DNA of 64,000 nt from Terriglobus albidus (GTDB lineage Bacteria; Acidobacteriota; Terriglobia; Terriglobales; Acidobacteriaceae), in NCBI RefSeq assembly GCF_025685425.1, contig NZ_JAGTAS010000057.1:310001-374000 (forward strand), written 5' to 3'. A program made the position numbers and the translations under genes. Position 1 is the first letter of the stretch; each line of letters begins with the position of its first letter. This document shows, piece after piece, positions 17,587-26,808 of the stretch. Below the pieces are notes generated by a model. That model had not been told where the DNA came from and did no database searches. It was given only the letters and a program-made list of their open reading frames with translations.

Positions 17587-18423
17587 TCAGGGTAATGGGA
17601 GTCCGGCCTTCTGATACAGTGCCGGGCGACATCGCTCCCAGTGTTCTGCGAGCCATTCGTCCGCCGGCCGGTCATAGTAACTCCAAGGAAGATGCTTGGC
17701 ATTCATGCCAACGAAGTGGGCGCCACAGCGGCCAAGCTCCGGCGAACGAGGCCAGAATGGAGAACAGATACTAACCTCAGAAGTCTTCACCAGGTATAAA
17801 GGGCTATTGCGCAGCATGGCTGCCGCCTGCAGCCCCTGCTCTTCGATCTCAGAAGTCAGGTCGGCGCGGCTTCCGGAACGATGTTCCACCTCTTCCAATA
17901 CCGCAGCGAGCGAACTCTGTAGATCGTGGTACGGTGGCAGTCCACGAATTCCTGCGTTAAAAGAACCCGGGGGACATAGCGCATCAAAGCTGCCGAGACA
18001 GCGGTCCACATCTTCGGCAAACAGATATCCATCCACCGTGTCGAGCCACGCCTGGATACCTCGCGTCATTGTCCAGAGGATACAGTCGTTATCCAGGGCG
18101 AGTTCGTATCGTTCAGGATGAGTGCGTAGCGGAACCAGCTTCCACCCCATCCCTTCCATCAAACTTTCTTTCGTGTGCTGCAGGAGAACCTTGGGCGCGT
18201 CAAGAAGTGTCGTCTCGCGCCATTCCACGTCCGCCGGAAGACCAGCTGTTCGCTGCTGGGCTTCGGGCAGGGGTACGCTGTTAACACAAACCACGTACCG
18301 GGCGCCAGGACCAAATAGCCGCGCGGCGCATGCGACGGAGAGACGCAGCATCTCAAACCCGCGCGCATGTACATTGCCAATAGTCCAACGAATCGCCAAA
18401 CGATCAGAATTAGAAACCGTCAT
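17587..18423 (-). CDS. Putative glycosyltransferase (GT-A-like), first half of glycan cluster
   Basis: A 278-residue protein that I cannot place in a named family with certainty. It starts SDRLAIRWTIGNVHARGFEMLRLS, a nucleotide-sugar-binding style opening, and has a DND motif (about 111-113, in ELALDNDCILW) that resembles the metal-binding DxD of GT-A transferases. The segment PPGSFNAGIRGLPP also fits a transferase acceptor loop. The start at 18423 overlaps the upstream gene by 14 bp, so it is translationally coupled to the acyltransferase, GT4 and deacetylase genes upstream. It is probably the last gene of this transcript. Confidence 0.65.
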   Translation of the reverse strand: MTVSNSDRLAIRWTIGNVHARGFEMLRLSVACAARLFGPGARYVVCVNSVPLPEAQQRTAGLPADVEWRETTLLDAPKVLLQHTKESLMEGMGWKLVPLRTHPERYELALDNDCILWTMTRGIQAWLDTVDGYLFAEDVDRCLGSFDALCPPGSFNAGIRGLPPYHDLQSSLAAVLEEVEHRSGSRADLTSEIEEQGLQAAAMLRNSPLYLVKTSEVSICSPFWPRSPELGRCGAHFVGMNAKHLPWSYYDRPADEWLAEHWERCRPALYQKAGLPLP

Positions 18424-19444
18424 AGAACCGCCTGGCGTTCCCCGCTGTTGCTGGTTCTTCAGCATCCCTGCGAAGAACAAAACCATAGGTTGGATTTCGT
18501 TCCAGGTGCCAGAGTGTCTTGTATTCCTCTTCTCCGCGGAGCATATCGATCGTCTGCACCCCCTGACCGGCGGCCTGCTTTATGGCTAAGGCCAGCAGTA
18601 ACGTGCCAGGCCTAAGAGCTGCGTGCTCAATGGAATATGCCGTCAGGTAGAAGTATTGGCATCGTTCGGATCGTGTTGGCGGATCTATCAGGGAGTACAA
18701 GATAGCCAGAGATTCACCGTTCAACTTCAAGGTGCATAGTTGTAAGACTCCCGCTGCTGCCAGCAAAGGAAGCGCCTGGGAATGCCATGCGAGCACGCGT
18801 TCGTCTGCCAGCACTCCGGGAAGCCCGCTTCCCTGCCAGCGTGCGGTGTGCATCTGCCGCATATCTTCAAAGGTATCGGCGCACGTTTCCCGATCCGCAC
18901 TTATGAACTCCACAGAACCTTCACGCATCGCACGGTTCAGGTAATACCTGACGTTGCTCCGAATCTTCCGCGGCAACTCCGCTATGGCGACTGCAGGCAT
19001 GCGGCCGCAGCTTTCCCCATCGAATCTTCCCGCAGCCACGAGTCGAGACATTGCCTGCAGCAGTTTCGATTCCGGCCTCAACTGAGTGGGTATCATTACA
19101 TCCCAGTCTTGATCCACCATGAGTCGCTCGAGAGCCTGCCGCACATCTTCCACTTTGCATAAAGAAGAAAAGACACCGTCCAGGTAATCACTCGTTCCCG
19201 CTCCGAGGAGAAGAAGTTGGCGCTCTTCTGCATTGGGATAGATATAGAACGGAAGAAACCCTTCACAGTTTCCATTTACATGGATACAAAGGCAGCGCAG
19301 GCCGGGCTGACCAAACTCTCTCCACCACGGTATCAACCATGCGGGACTCTGGAATGGTGTAGCCTGCGGGTCTGCCTTCCATAGGCTCTCCCATTCCGGG
19401 GCAAAGGCCTCCAACTCTTCGGTGCTGCGCAAAATTTCATGCAC
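18410..19444 (-). CDS. CelD/BcsL-like GNAT-fold acyltransferase
   Basis: A 344-residue protein of the acetyltransferase family that includes cellulose-biosynthesis CelD/BcsL and FemAB-like enzymes. Characteristic blocks: WESLWKADPQATPFQSPAWL near the N terminus, then FLPFYI, a middle PRKIRSNVRYYLNRAMREG helix pair, and a C-terminal LAIKQAAGQGVQTIDMLRGEEEYK followed by W. Start: a GTG at 19444 with GGAG seven bases upstream overlaps the preceding stop by 8 bp; an ATG at 19549 would overlap the GT4 gene by 113 bp and is less likely. It probably acylates a sugar or aminosugar, matching the adjacent PIG-L deacetylase. Confidence 0.8.
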   Translation of the reverse strand: MHEILRSTEELEAFAPEWESLWKADPQATPFQSPAWLIPWWREFGQPGLRCLCIHVNGNCEGFLPFYIYPNAEERQLLLLGAGTSDYLDGVFSSLCKVEDVRQALERLMVDQDWDVMIPTQLRPESKLLQAMSRLVAAGRFDGESCGRMPAVAIAELPRKIRSNVRYYLNRAMREGSVEFISADRETCADTFEDMRQMHTARWQGSGLPGVLADERVLAWHSQALPLLAAAGVLQLCTLKLNGESLAILYSLIDPPTRSERCQYFYLTAYSIEHAALRPGTLLLALAIKQAAGQGVQTIDMLRGEEEYKTLWHLERNPTYGFVLRRDAEEPATAGNARRFYDGF

Positions 19445-20498
19445 AGAGCTGCTCCGCGCGGCGATTCTTTGCCATCGATTTATAGACTTCCAGATAAACC
19501 TGTACCATTCGTCCGCTCCCGAAGCGCTCGGCCGCTCGCCTGCATACATAGCGTGAGATGGAAGAGACGCGATGCACTGCCTCAGCCATCTCTTCCGGGT
19601 TATTAACCAGGAAGCCTGTCACGCCATCCTGGACAATGGACCGAAGTGCGCCGGATGGATACGCGATCACGGGAGTGCCGGCGGCGAGCGCTTCCAAAGC
19701 CACAAGGGAACTCGTCTCGGGCGCGAGAGTGGGGTGAAGCAAGCACTCCGCCTCGGCCAGCAGTCGCTGGCGGTTCTCGGATTCAACAGGACCCAGCATC
19801 CTATGCCTCGGCCCGGTAGCCCCGTTCAAGCGTGGCCGAATTTCGGACTCGTAATAAAGGCGGTGGGCCTCATATGGATACACTTGCCCAGCCAGCAGCA
19901 CGCATGTTCCTGCCAGCGTGCCTGCCTGCAGGGCTGCATGCTGATTCTTCTCTGGGCAAATACGCCCCATAGCGAGCGCAAAATCAGCCTTTTGAGCCTC
20001 CAGGTCCACTGGAGGCAGATCCACTCCATTAGGAATCACGATGCAATTGCGTAGCTCAGGTGGACAGCTCCGTCTTTGCCATTCGGAGACGCAGCAGAAC
20101 TGGAGATTCCGCCTTTTCATCCATATCTCCGCCGGATACCAGGAAACAGGCATATGCAGCGTTACAAGTGTCGGCACCTCATCAGGCACGGTGTAGGCAT
20201 GAAAATCGATCCCATGCATATGAATCACGTCAATCTGATATGTAGAAAGGGCATGGTCAATTGCGGACTGAAACTGCTTACAGCACCTGGAGCGATCGTC
20301 CTCGGTGAAAGCTCCCGGCAATGGGGCCGGGACCAGTGTTCCACGGACTTCGGAGCCTTCTGATGCCACAACGATCGAGCAGTGTCCGTTTTGTACCAAG
20401 GCGCGGTCCAGATCACTCAGAATCTTTTCCGCCCCTCCAACCGCAGCCGCGTGTACAGGAGCAAACGGATAGGCGATGCTTAATACAGTGAGTGGCAT
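19437..20498 (-). CDS. Glycosyltransferase family 4
   Basis: GT-B transferase of 353 residues. The N-terminal domain opens with LTVLSIAYPFAPV and GGAEKILSDLDRAL. The C-terminal Rossmann half has the donor-binding stretch ALAMGRICPEKNQH (about 172-185) and the EX7E-type region HPTLAPETSSLVALEALAAG followed by TPVIAY. It overlaps the PIG-L gene by 19 bp and the acyltransferase gene by a few bases. Expected to add a sugar to a lipid-linked or free acceptor in the cytoplasm. Confidence 0.9.
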   Translation of the reverse strand: MPLTVLSIAYPFAPVHAAAVGGAEKILSDLDRALVQNGHCSIVVASEGSEVRGTLVPAPLPGAFTEDDRSRCCKQFQSAIDHALSTYQIDVIHMHGIDFHAYTVPDEVPTLVTLHMPVSWYPAEIWMKRRNLQFCCVSEWQRRSCPPELRNCIVIPNGVDLPPVDLEAQKADFALAMGRICPEKNQHAALQAGTLAGTCVLLAGQVYPYEAHRLYYESEIRPRLNGATGPRHRMLGPVESENRQRLLAEAECLLHPTLAPETSSLVALEALAAGTPVIAYPSGALRSIVQDGVTGFLVNNPEEMAEAVHRVSSISRYVCRRAAERFGSGRMVQVYLEVYKSMAKNRRAEQLCA

Positions 20499-21361
20499 GT
20501 AACTTCCATGACATGGTTGAGTTCTCGTCGGGCAGCCTGAGCCAATTCGCAGAAGTGCCGGGGCGTCATACCCCAGGAAAACTGGTCATAAAACACGCGG
20601 CCCCGATGAGGAGGCTCAGCGAAGTCATACTCGGGCGCAATACGGAAGGCCTCATGTTGTAGAGGAAAATACTTCAGAGTTTCCTGTTGCGTTGCAAAGC
20701 ACGCAAATAGCTCGCGTTTGTGCTGCCGTTCGTCAGAAGTCAGACGATAAAGCACCTCCGGAGTATCGTTTCCGTCGGGGAGAAAACAGCCTGTCTCGAT
20801 ACCATGCGGGCCCTGATGATAAAAAGCGGGCTCCACAATGACCGGATATCTATATCCTTCGTTCCGCATTTGTTGTATTGCACAGTGAACTACGAATGCG
20901 CAGGCATCGTGGTCGGGATGCCCTCCCTCATACGGATGGGTAAAAAGCACTTCCGGCTTATCCTGCCGCAGCAGCCACAGGATCTTCCCGGTTAAGTCGA
21001 CCAGGTGCAGACTTGCTTCCTGATCAGGCACTTCAAGGCATTCATGGTGCATTTTGGCGACGCCTGCTACTCGTAACGCTTGGTTCAGCTCATGTTGCCT
21101 GGCTGTTCTGTACTCTTCACGCGTCGCAAATCCACAGTCCCTATAGTGCTGTTCGTTGCGGGGAGCTCCATCGGTGACATGGATCAAGCGTGATGACAAA
21201 AAATTCTCAAGGCGTGCACCCAGCCCTATGGTCTCATCATCTGGATGGGCGAACACAAGCAAAGCTCGCGGATCGGCACCATGCTTATGCTCTATTGCGG
21301 TGGAGCGGCACAGCACCTCCAGCAAATCAGATCGCGCCATCGAACTTCCAGGGGCCATCAT
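20480..21361 (-). CDS. PIG-L (LmbE-like) N-acetylglucosamine deacetylase
   Basis: Zinc-dependent deacetylase of 293 residues. The metal and catalytic motif AHPDDE is at about 38-43; the second site THPYEGGHPDHDAC at about 141-154 supplies the third histidine. Family members deacetylate GlcNAc-containing lipids or glycosides. An internal ATG at 21340 with GGAAG upstream is a plausible shorter start. First gene of a four-gene overlapping unit with GT4, acyltransferase and a GT-like protein, suggesting deacetylation then re-acylation of an aminosugar. Confidence 0.9.
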   Translation of the reverse strand: MMAPGSSMARSDLLEVLCRSTAIEHKHGADPRALLVFAHPDDETIGLGARLENFLSSRLIHVTDGAPRNEQHYRDCGFATREEYRTARQHELNQALRVAGVAKMHHECLEVPDQEASLHLVDLTGKILWLLRQDKPEVLFTHPYEGGHPDHDACAFVVHCAIQQMRNEGYRYPVIVEPAFYHQGPHGIETGCFLPDGNDTPEVLYRLTSDERQHKRELFACFATQQETLKYFPLQHEAFRIAPEYDFAEPPHRGRVFYDQFSWGMTPRHFCELAQAARRELNHVMEVTCHSLY

Positions 21362-21519
21362 GCGCGATGAGATGCGGTGAACATCAGGGTAGCTGCCAGC
21401 TCAACGTGCAGTTCGCAAATCGGCGTTGATGCTTGACGGATGCGTAAATCGTAAATTGGCCGCGAAGAAGACGAACGAGCATTTTCAGCGGTTTAGATGT
21501 CTAGTGATGGGATAGATGG

Positions 21520-22269
21520 TTACCGGAATCTAAGGTAACCCCACATCTCTGGAATGTGCATGTTTACCGCTCCCTGCGGAGACCACACCCAGTTGTCCTC
21601 ACTGGACTGGCCTGCTTTCCACTCCACACGGCTGAAGTTGACGCGCCATTCCGTGCCTGGCTTAGGCGGCTCTACCGGAAGCCGTGACGTGAATGCCACC
21701 CATGGAATGGCGATCTCGACAGTCCATCCTTTGTCGGTGTCATCGCTCTTGTTCAGGGTGCCTTTCAACGAAACCGCTGTTTTCAGGCCCGGGATATTCC
21801 AGGAGTTATCGGCCTTGCCGCCGTGCCGGTAGGGCTTGTTAAGGAACAGGTCCCAGGAAGTATTCAGCGCATTAATCTCAAACTCAAAGTAGCCGGGCAA
21901 GCCGGTGAGAGGCTTCAGAAACAGCTCGAAATCGTTGTCATGAAAGATGACCGAATCATGTTCAGTCAGTTTCGCTTTGATGTCGGGCTCTTCCATCTCG
22001 GCGCCAATGTAGAGATAGGTGTCATCCCACAACATCTTCATACGCGTACGAAAACGCGGGAGCGGCTTGGCATCGCCTTCAATATCTACAAAATCAGTGC
22101 TCCAGGAAGCTGACTTCCAGGCGCGGTCATCCAGTCTGCCATCGATGACCAGCGGTTTTGCCGTGCGCTTACAGTCATAGCTCTTCGGAGTCTGCGCGAC
22201 GGCAATAGGAAGTATGAGGGCCAGGGCTCCGGCCGCGAGAGAGCGAATGCAGAAAGGAAGGGTGCCCAT
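21520..22269 (-). CDS. Exported carbohydrate-binding family 9-like protein
   Basis: Secreted protein of 249 residues. The start at 22269 (GTLPFCIRSLAAGALALI...AVAQ) gives a signal peptide. The rest is one CBM9-like/DOMON-type beta sandwich: PLVIDGRLDDRAWKSASWS, then FRTRMKMLWDDTYLYIGAEM, FHDNDFELFLKP, and a C-terminal VNFSRVEW and WVWSPQGAVNMHIPE. Such stand-alone domains bind saccharides or are associated with outer-membrane glycan use; no enzyme domain is present. A 158-bp gap separates it from the PIG-L gene downstream. Confidence 0.85.
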   Translation of the reverse strand: MGTLPFCIRSLAAGALALILPIAVAQTPKSYDCKRTAKPLVIDGRLDDRAWKSASWSTDFVDIEGDAKPLPRFRTRMKMLWDDTYLYIGAEMEEPDIKAKLTEHDSVIFHDNDFELFLKPLTGLPGYFEFEINALNTSWDLFLNKPYRHGGKADNSWNIPGLKTAVSLKGTLNKSDDTDKGWTVEIAIPWVAFTSRLPVEPPKPGTEWRVNFSRVEWKAGQSSEDNWVWSPQGAVNMHIPEMWGYLRFR

Positions 22270-22398
22270 GAGGATAGAGTCATCATAGGTGGTCTCCCTG
22301 AAGGCGAACTCGGTCAAAATACCTACGTCTGGGCGCTTCCCGCAGCAAGAACCCCGCGAGGCAGCAGTGAATGCCGATCAACGATTTCCGGTGGCGCA

Positions 22399-22872
22399 TC
22401 AGGAAGTGGTCTTACCCATAAGCTTGATGAAATAAAACGTCATGCGCGTTTGACCAGTGTTCCGAACACCATGCAGCACATTGGATTCGGCGAAGACCAT
22501 ATCGCCTGCCTTTACCTGTGAAGCCACTCCATTGAGGAAGAATTCACCTGTTCCCTCACCCACAATCATGATCTCTTCTTCGGGATGTTGGTGCGGGGGA
22601 TGTGGCTGCGCTCCTGGCTCCAAGGTCACAAGGCCGGAGGCTAGTGCCACAAGCTGTTTTGTCGGCCCATTGAAGTGCACGTAAGCCTTCGCGCCGGGTG
22701 CGGCGCCCTCCGGCTGCAGGCTCTCTACCTTCACAACGCTGCTCTGAAGCAATGGACCGTTGGTCTTGGTATCCACATGAGTAATCTGCGGTCCAGATTG
22801 CGCCAGAACGTCGGGGATCATAGCCGTTCCGGTCAATGCAGTCATGGAAGTCAAGAGTTGCCGTCGATTCAT
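22399..22872 (-). CDS. Exported cupin-domain protein
   Basis: A 157-residue single-cupin protein with a Tat-like leader (NRRQLLTSMTALTGTAMI...LAQ); start at 22872 has GGAGGAG upstream. The metal-binding motif 1 is visible as PHPPHQHPEEEIMIVGEGTG and motif 2 includes GDMVFAESNVLHGVRN. The fold and export suggest a periplasmic dioxygenase, isomerase or sugar-binding protein; the substrate is unknown. An AraC-type regulator gene lies just upstream in the same direction. Confidence 0.85.
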   Translation of the reverse strand: MNRRQLLTSMTALTGTAMIPDVLAQSGPQITHVDTKTNGPLLQSSVVKVESLQPEGAAPGAKAYVHFNGPTKQLVALASGLVTLEPGAQPHPPHQHPEEEIMIVGEGTGEFFLNGVASQVKAGDMVFAESNVLHGVRNTGQTRMTFYFIKLMGKTTS

Positions 22873-22940
22873 ACTTCTCCTCCGCAGCAAGTCTACAAGA
22901 CACACGACCCAACTGGGTTGAGCTACGACTCTTCGCCCAG

Positions 22941-23789
22941 TTATTCACTATCACGAGCGACATCAACCGATGACCCCGGAGAGAACTCGAATCGAGATGA
23001 CAATGCAGCCAGTTCCCGGGTCCAGGACTTCGGTGTGCGTCCAAAGACGGAGCGAAACAAATCGATAAAAGTACTTGGCTCCTGGTACCCCACGGCATAA
23101 GAGACCTCTTTGATGCTCAGGCCGGACACCAGTAACTGGACGGCCTTCATCAAACGGACCTGCCTTCGCCAGGATTCGAAATCCAACCCCACCTCACGCT
23201 GATACACCCGCTGCAGGGTTCTGACGCCTATACCCACCGAGGCGCACATTGCCGCTACCGAATGCCGGTCTTCCAGCCCGTTGAGTACTTGCTCTGCGAC
23301 AGCAAGAGCTCGTGTATCTCGCGGAAGAGCAATACCGGTCGGAATTGGAGTCGAACGCTTTAGCTGGGCTATGAGTATGTCCCGATAGGCGCACTCCAAA
23401 CGGCTGCGTACTCGAATTCTCCCCATGCCGACAATCTGAAAAATCAGCTCGCGAAGAAACGGGACTACATGGAACGTCGTGCAGGTAGCCCACGCTGTAT
23501 GGAGTCCGGGACGCAGATAGAGTGTGCGCATGGAAACATGCTCAGGCATTCGAATGCTATGCGGCGTGTATGCAGGAATCCAGAGACCGAAGTGGGGCGG
23601 CAATAGCCAGAAATTCTGCCCGGAAGCAATCTCCATCACTCCACGGCTTGCATAGACAAGTTGGTCCGCGCCATGAGAATGGAGCGCGATGTGCGAGTTG
23701 CGTGGGTACTCTCGCTCATGCGTGGCAATGGCAATGCCCGGGCCAGGATCATTTTCCTTCACAAGCAAAGGATGACGCATAATCCGCAT
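22941..23789 (-). CDS. AraC-family transcriptional regulator
   Basis: Regulator of 282 residues with an N-terminal cupin-like sensing domain (about 15-150, HSHGADQLVYASRGVMEI then IPAYTPHSIRMP) and a C-terminal double helix-turn-helix (about 170-270) containing VAAMCASVGIGVRTLQRVY and the signature AVGYQEPSTFIDLFRSVFG. It is divergent from the DUF1552 gene across about 130 bp and in line with the cupin gene, so it may control either. Confidence 0.92.
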   Translation of the reverse strand: MRIMRHPLLVKENDPGPGIAIATHEREYPRNSHIALHSHGADQLVYASRGVMEIASGQNFWLLPPHFGLWIPAYTPHSIRMPEHVSMRTLYLRPGLHTAWATCTTFHVVPFLRELIFQIVGMGRIRVRSRLECAYRDILIAQLKRSTPIPTGIALPRDTRALAVAEQVLNGLEDRHSVAAMCASVGIGVRTLQRVYQREVGLDFESWRRQVRLMKAVQLLVSGLSIKEVSYAVGYQEPSTFIDLFRSVFGRTPKSWTRELAALSSRFEFSPGSSVDVARDSE

Positions 23790-23920
23790 TTTATGCCGTA
23801 CCTACCTCTTTGCGACATCATGATTTGAGAGGAGGATGATCCTGTAGAAAGGCGTCAAAGCGGCGATCAATAAGCTCGCCGGTGGCAACTTCACTACAGG
23901 CAAGAGGAGGAACAAAGACA

Positions 23921-25291
23921 ATGTTCATCACCAGAAATTACCTCTCGCGGCGGACCGTCCTGCAGGGATTGGGTGTCACCCTGGGCCTTCCCTTTCTGGA
24001 CGCGATGGTTCCTGCTCAAACGCCACTGCACCTGACCGCCGCAGCACCGAAGGCGCGGTTTATAGCAATTGAGATGGTGCACGGCGCTGCCGGAAGCACT
24101 GCCATTGGGCGATCCATGAACTACTGGTCGCCGGCTCAGGAAGGAAGAGACTTCGCTTTCACGAAGTCATTGCAGCCGCTCGAACCGCTACGTGACTACA
24201 TCACCGTCGTCAGCAATACAGAGCTGCACAATGCGATGTCACTCGTGCCGGAAGAAGACGGGCCGATGGCGGATCATGCCCGGTCCTCTGCTGTCTTTCT
24301 GACCGCCGCGCATCCCAGGAGAACCGCAGGCGGAGACATTCATGCCGGACCTTCTATCGATCAAATCTACGCGAGGGCGGTCGGCCGCGATACCTGGCTA
24401 CCCTCGATGCAACTTTGTATTGAAGACAACTCCGTCGCAGGAGAGTGCGGCTATGGCTACAGCTGCAGCTACACGCACACCATCAGCTGGGCATCTCCTA
24501 CAACTCCGTTGCCCATGGAACGTTCTCCTCGACGTGTATTTAACAGCATGTTCGCGCCAGACGCGGGGAACGGACAAGCGACTGGGACCAATACAGCAGC
24601 CAGCATCCTCGATTCGCTCTCCGATGCCGTCAGGAGTGCCAAGCGGCGGCTTGGTGTTCGAGACCGGACGACCCTGGCCGACTATCTGGATGATGTCCGT
24701 GCGATTGAGAAGCGCATTCAGGAGATTGAACGTCGCAATGCAACGGCTCCGAAGACTCAGAGCAGCGAACCTCTCAGCGTACCTGACTCCTTCAACGATC
24801 ATGTCGACCTGATGTTCGATCTCCAGCTTCTTGCCCTTACCTGTGACCTGACCCGCGTGATTACGTTCAAGATGGGCGCCGACCGGAGCCAGCGCATCTT
24901 CCCCGAGAGTGGCGTTACAACTCCGTTTCACACACTCTCGCATCACCGTGAATCCCCTGAGAAGATAGAGGAGTTCGCCAGGCTGAATCAATATCATGTC
25001 GGCAAAGCCGCCCAATTTATCGACAATTTGCGATGGACAAAAGATGGGGACGGCAACCTCCTCGATCACTCCCTTGTACTCTACGGAAGCCCGATGGGCG
25101 ACTCGCATGTGCATGAGCATCGGTTCCTTCCTCTATTTCTTGCGGGCAAGGCGAACGGAGCGCTGCAAGGAAATCGGCACGTGGTCTGCCCTGCCGATAC
25201 GCCAATGGCCAATGTTCTTCTCACGGTTGTGCGTCGACTTGGCGTCGACGCTCATCAGATAGGCGACAGCACAGGAGAGATTGCGCTATAG
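23921..25291 (+). CDS. DUF1552 domain-containing exported protein
   Basis: A 456-residue protein with a Tat-type leader (FITRNYLSRRTVLQGLGVTLGLP then FLDAM), common in Acidobacteria and Planctomycetes. AGGAGG lies 10 bases before the start at 23921. The body has the family patterns YWSPAQEGRDFAF, a GDIHAGPSIDQIYA block and LGVDAHQIGDSTGEI at the end, reminiscent of sulfatase/alkaline-phosphatase folds (DUF1501/DUF1552). These genes usually sit beside a DUF1592/DUF1588 cytochrome protein, which is absent here. The TAG stop lies within the left end of repeat copy D. Confidence 0.9.
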   Translation: MFITRNYLSRRTVLQGLGVTLGLPFLDAMVPAQTPLHLTAAAPKARFIAIEMVHGAAGSTAIGRSMNYWSPAQEGRDFAFTKSLQPLEPLRDYITVVSNTELHNAMSLVPEEDGPMADHARSSAVFLTAAHPRRTAGGDIHAGPSIDQIYARAVGRDTWLPSMQLCIEDNSVAGECGYGYSCSYTHTISWASPTTPLPMERSPRRVFNSMFAPDAGNGQATGTNTAASILDSLSDAVRSAKRRLGVRDRTTLADYLDDVRAIEKRIQEIERRNATAPKTQSSEPLSVPDSFNDHVDLMFDLQLLALTCDLTRVITFKMGADRSQRIFPESGVTTPFHTLSHHRESPEKIEEFARLNQYHVGKAAQFIDNLRWTKDGDGNLLDHSLVLYGSPMGDSHVHEHRFLPLFLAGKANGALQGNRHVVCPADTPMANVLLTVVRRLGVDAHQIGDSTGEIAL

Positions 25292-25392
25292 CCCTGTTGC
25301 CCGCTAACCCGGAAGAGCGTGCAGCGACATTTTCATTGCGGACACGCCCATGATGCGGAGGCTTTGGACTACCCTACAGAGAAAATGATCTA
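25286..25392 (+). repeat. Palindromic element, copy D (degenerate, forward)
   Basis: CTATAGCCCTGTTGC lacks the CATTTTC of the usual left end, but the middle (GTGCAGCGACATTTTCATTGCGGACACGCCCAT) and right end (ACAGAGAAAATGATCTA) follow the consensus. The TAG within its first six bases is the stop codon of the DUF1552 gene. Confidence 0.7.
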
Positions 25393-25556
25393 ACGACAAC
25401 GCCCACAATTCCTCTAAATCCTGGGGTACAACTCCTACCTGGGAAACCTGCGGTGTTCACTTAGAAATTCCTTTTTCGCACATATTTCCGGTAACCTGGC
25501 GAACACTCCTCGCAAGAATCGCTACAATCGTTGGGACATTGAAGGAGGTCTTCGCT

Positions 25557-26645
25557 ATGAACCGTTGCATGTGCGCCCTGACTCTCGGCGCGGCGTCACT
25601 GTTGACGCTCTCTCAAGCCGGCTGCAAGGGCAGGCAAACAACGATGCAGGCTCCTTTGGAGTCGACGAAGACTACCGCAGATATCGAACAGCTAAGTCCG
25701 GAATTATCCACGATTATCCCTGACGGAGCCAGGCTCGAAAAAATGGCCACGGGATTCACATGGACCGAGGGGCCGGTGTGGGTACCGCCGGGCATGCTAA
25801 TGTTTGCGGATATTCCGAGCAACAGCATTCGGCAGATGGCCCCGGATGGCAAGGTTACGATCTGGCTGCAACCGAGCGGTTATATAGCTAAAGAGCCCTT
25901 TGGCGGCACGGAGCCGGGGACAAATGGGATGACGCTCGATGACAAGCTGCACCTGACCGTGGCAGGCCATGCGGCACGTAACATTCTTCGGTTCGAGACG
26001 ATGGACCCCAAGGGGACAAAGACAATTCTGGCCGACAGCTACGAGGGCAAGCCTCTCAACAGCCCGAACGATGTTGTGTATGGTCCGGATGGCTCGCTTT
26101 ATTTCACAGATCCGCCTTACGGTCTTCCGACGCAGCAGGATGATGACCCGTCGAAGAAGCTAAAGGTGAATGGCGTGTATCGCATTCCGAACGCAACAGC
26201 AGTCAAAGCTGGATCGGCTCCGAATCGCGCGAAGCTGCAGTTGCTGATCGGCGATTTACCGCGGCCGAATGGCATCGCGATCTCACCGGATAACAAGTGG
26301 CTTTATGTCGCTGACTCACAGCAAAAGAAGTGGATGCGGTATCCGCTGAAGAGCGACGGTACAGTGGGACAAGGCACGGTGTTTCTGGACGCCTCATCAG
26401 CAAAAGGCACAGGAACTTCAGATGGCATGAAGGTGGATTCGCAAGGAAATCTATTCGCGACCGGTCCGGGCGGCGTATGGATCATCACACCAGAAGGCAA
26501 GCACCTGGGAACGATCCTCACCGAAAAGCCAACCGCCAATGTGGCGTGGGGCGGCCAAGACGGTAAGACACTCTACCTGACGACGAGTGACGCAATCTAT
26601 CGTATTGGTTTGAAAGTCACTGGCTACCGTCCGTGGGTTCATTGA
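25557..26645 (+). CDS. SMP-30/gluconolactonase-like lipoprotein
   Basis: A 362-residue six-bladed propeller lactonase of the SMP-30/LRE family. Start at 25557 follows GAAGGAGG; the leader ends in the lipobox LSQAGC, so the protein is probably membrane-anchored on the periplasmic side. Metal-site blocks: FTWTEGPVWVPPG (Glu), LNSPNDVVYGPDGSLYFTD (Asn-Asp) and PNGIAISPDNKWLYVADS (Asn, Asp). It would hydrolyse a sugar lactone such as gluconolactone, the product expected from PQQ glucose oxidation, but the PQQ enzyme is 13 kb away and the link is inference. Confidence 0.92.
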   Translation: MNRCMCALTLGAASLLTLSQAGCKGRQTTMQAPLESTKTTADIEQLSPELSTIIPDGARLEKMATGFTWTEGPVWVPPGMLMFADIPSNSIRQMAPDGKVTIWLQPSGYIAKEPFGGTEPGTNGMTLDDKLHLTVAGHAARNILRFETMDPKGTKTILADSYEGKPLNSPNDVVYGPDGSLYFTDPPYGLPTQQDDDPSKKLKVNGVYRIPNATAVKAGSAPNRAKLQLLIGDLPRPNGIAISPDNKWLYVADSQQKKWMRYPLKSDGTVGQGTVFLDASSAKGTGTSDGMKVDSQGNLFATGPGGVWIITPEGKHLGTILTEKPTANVAWGGQDGKTLYLTTSDAIYRIGLKVTGYRPWVH

Positions 26646-26808
26646 AGCGGAAAGAAGCCGCACGTCTATCCCCTGCAATGGTTTGAATGGCATCTTGGCC
26701 GTTGCGAGAATCAACTGAGGCCGCATAATTTACGGGGAACAAGTCAGCGACGCTGCATCTGCAAAGATGGCGTGGTATCCGAAACGCATCGAGCCGTCAG
26801 AAGAAAGC

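Noticed and set aside
23819-23895. Minus-strand stretch resembling a protein tail (VATGELIDRRFDAFLQDHPP)
   Set aside because: Only about 25 codons before a TGA, no start or upstream homology in frame; could be a gene-end remnant but not supportable.
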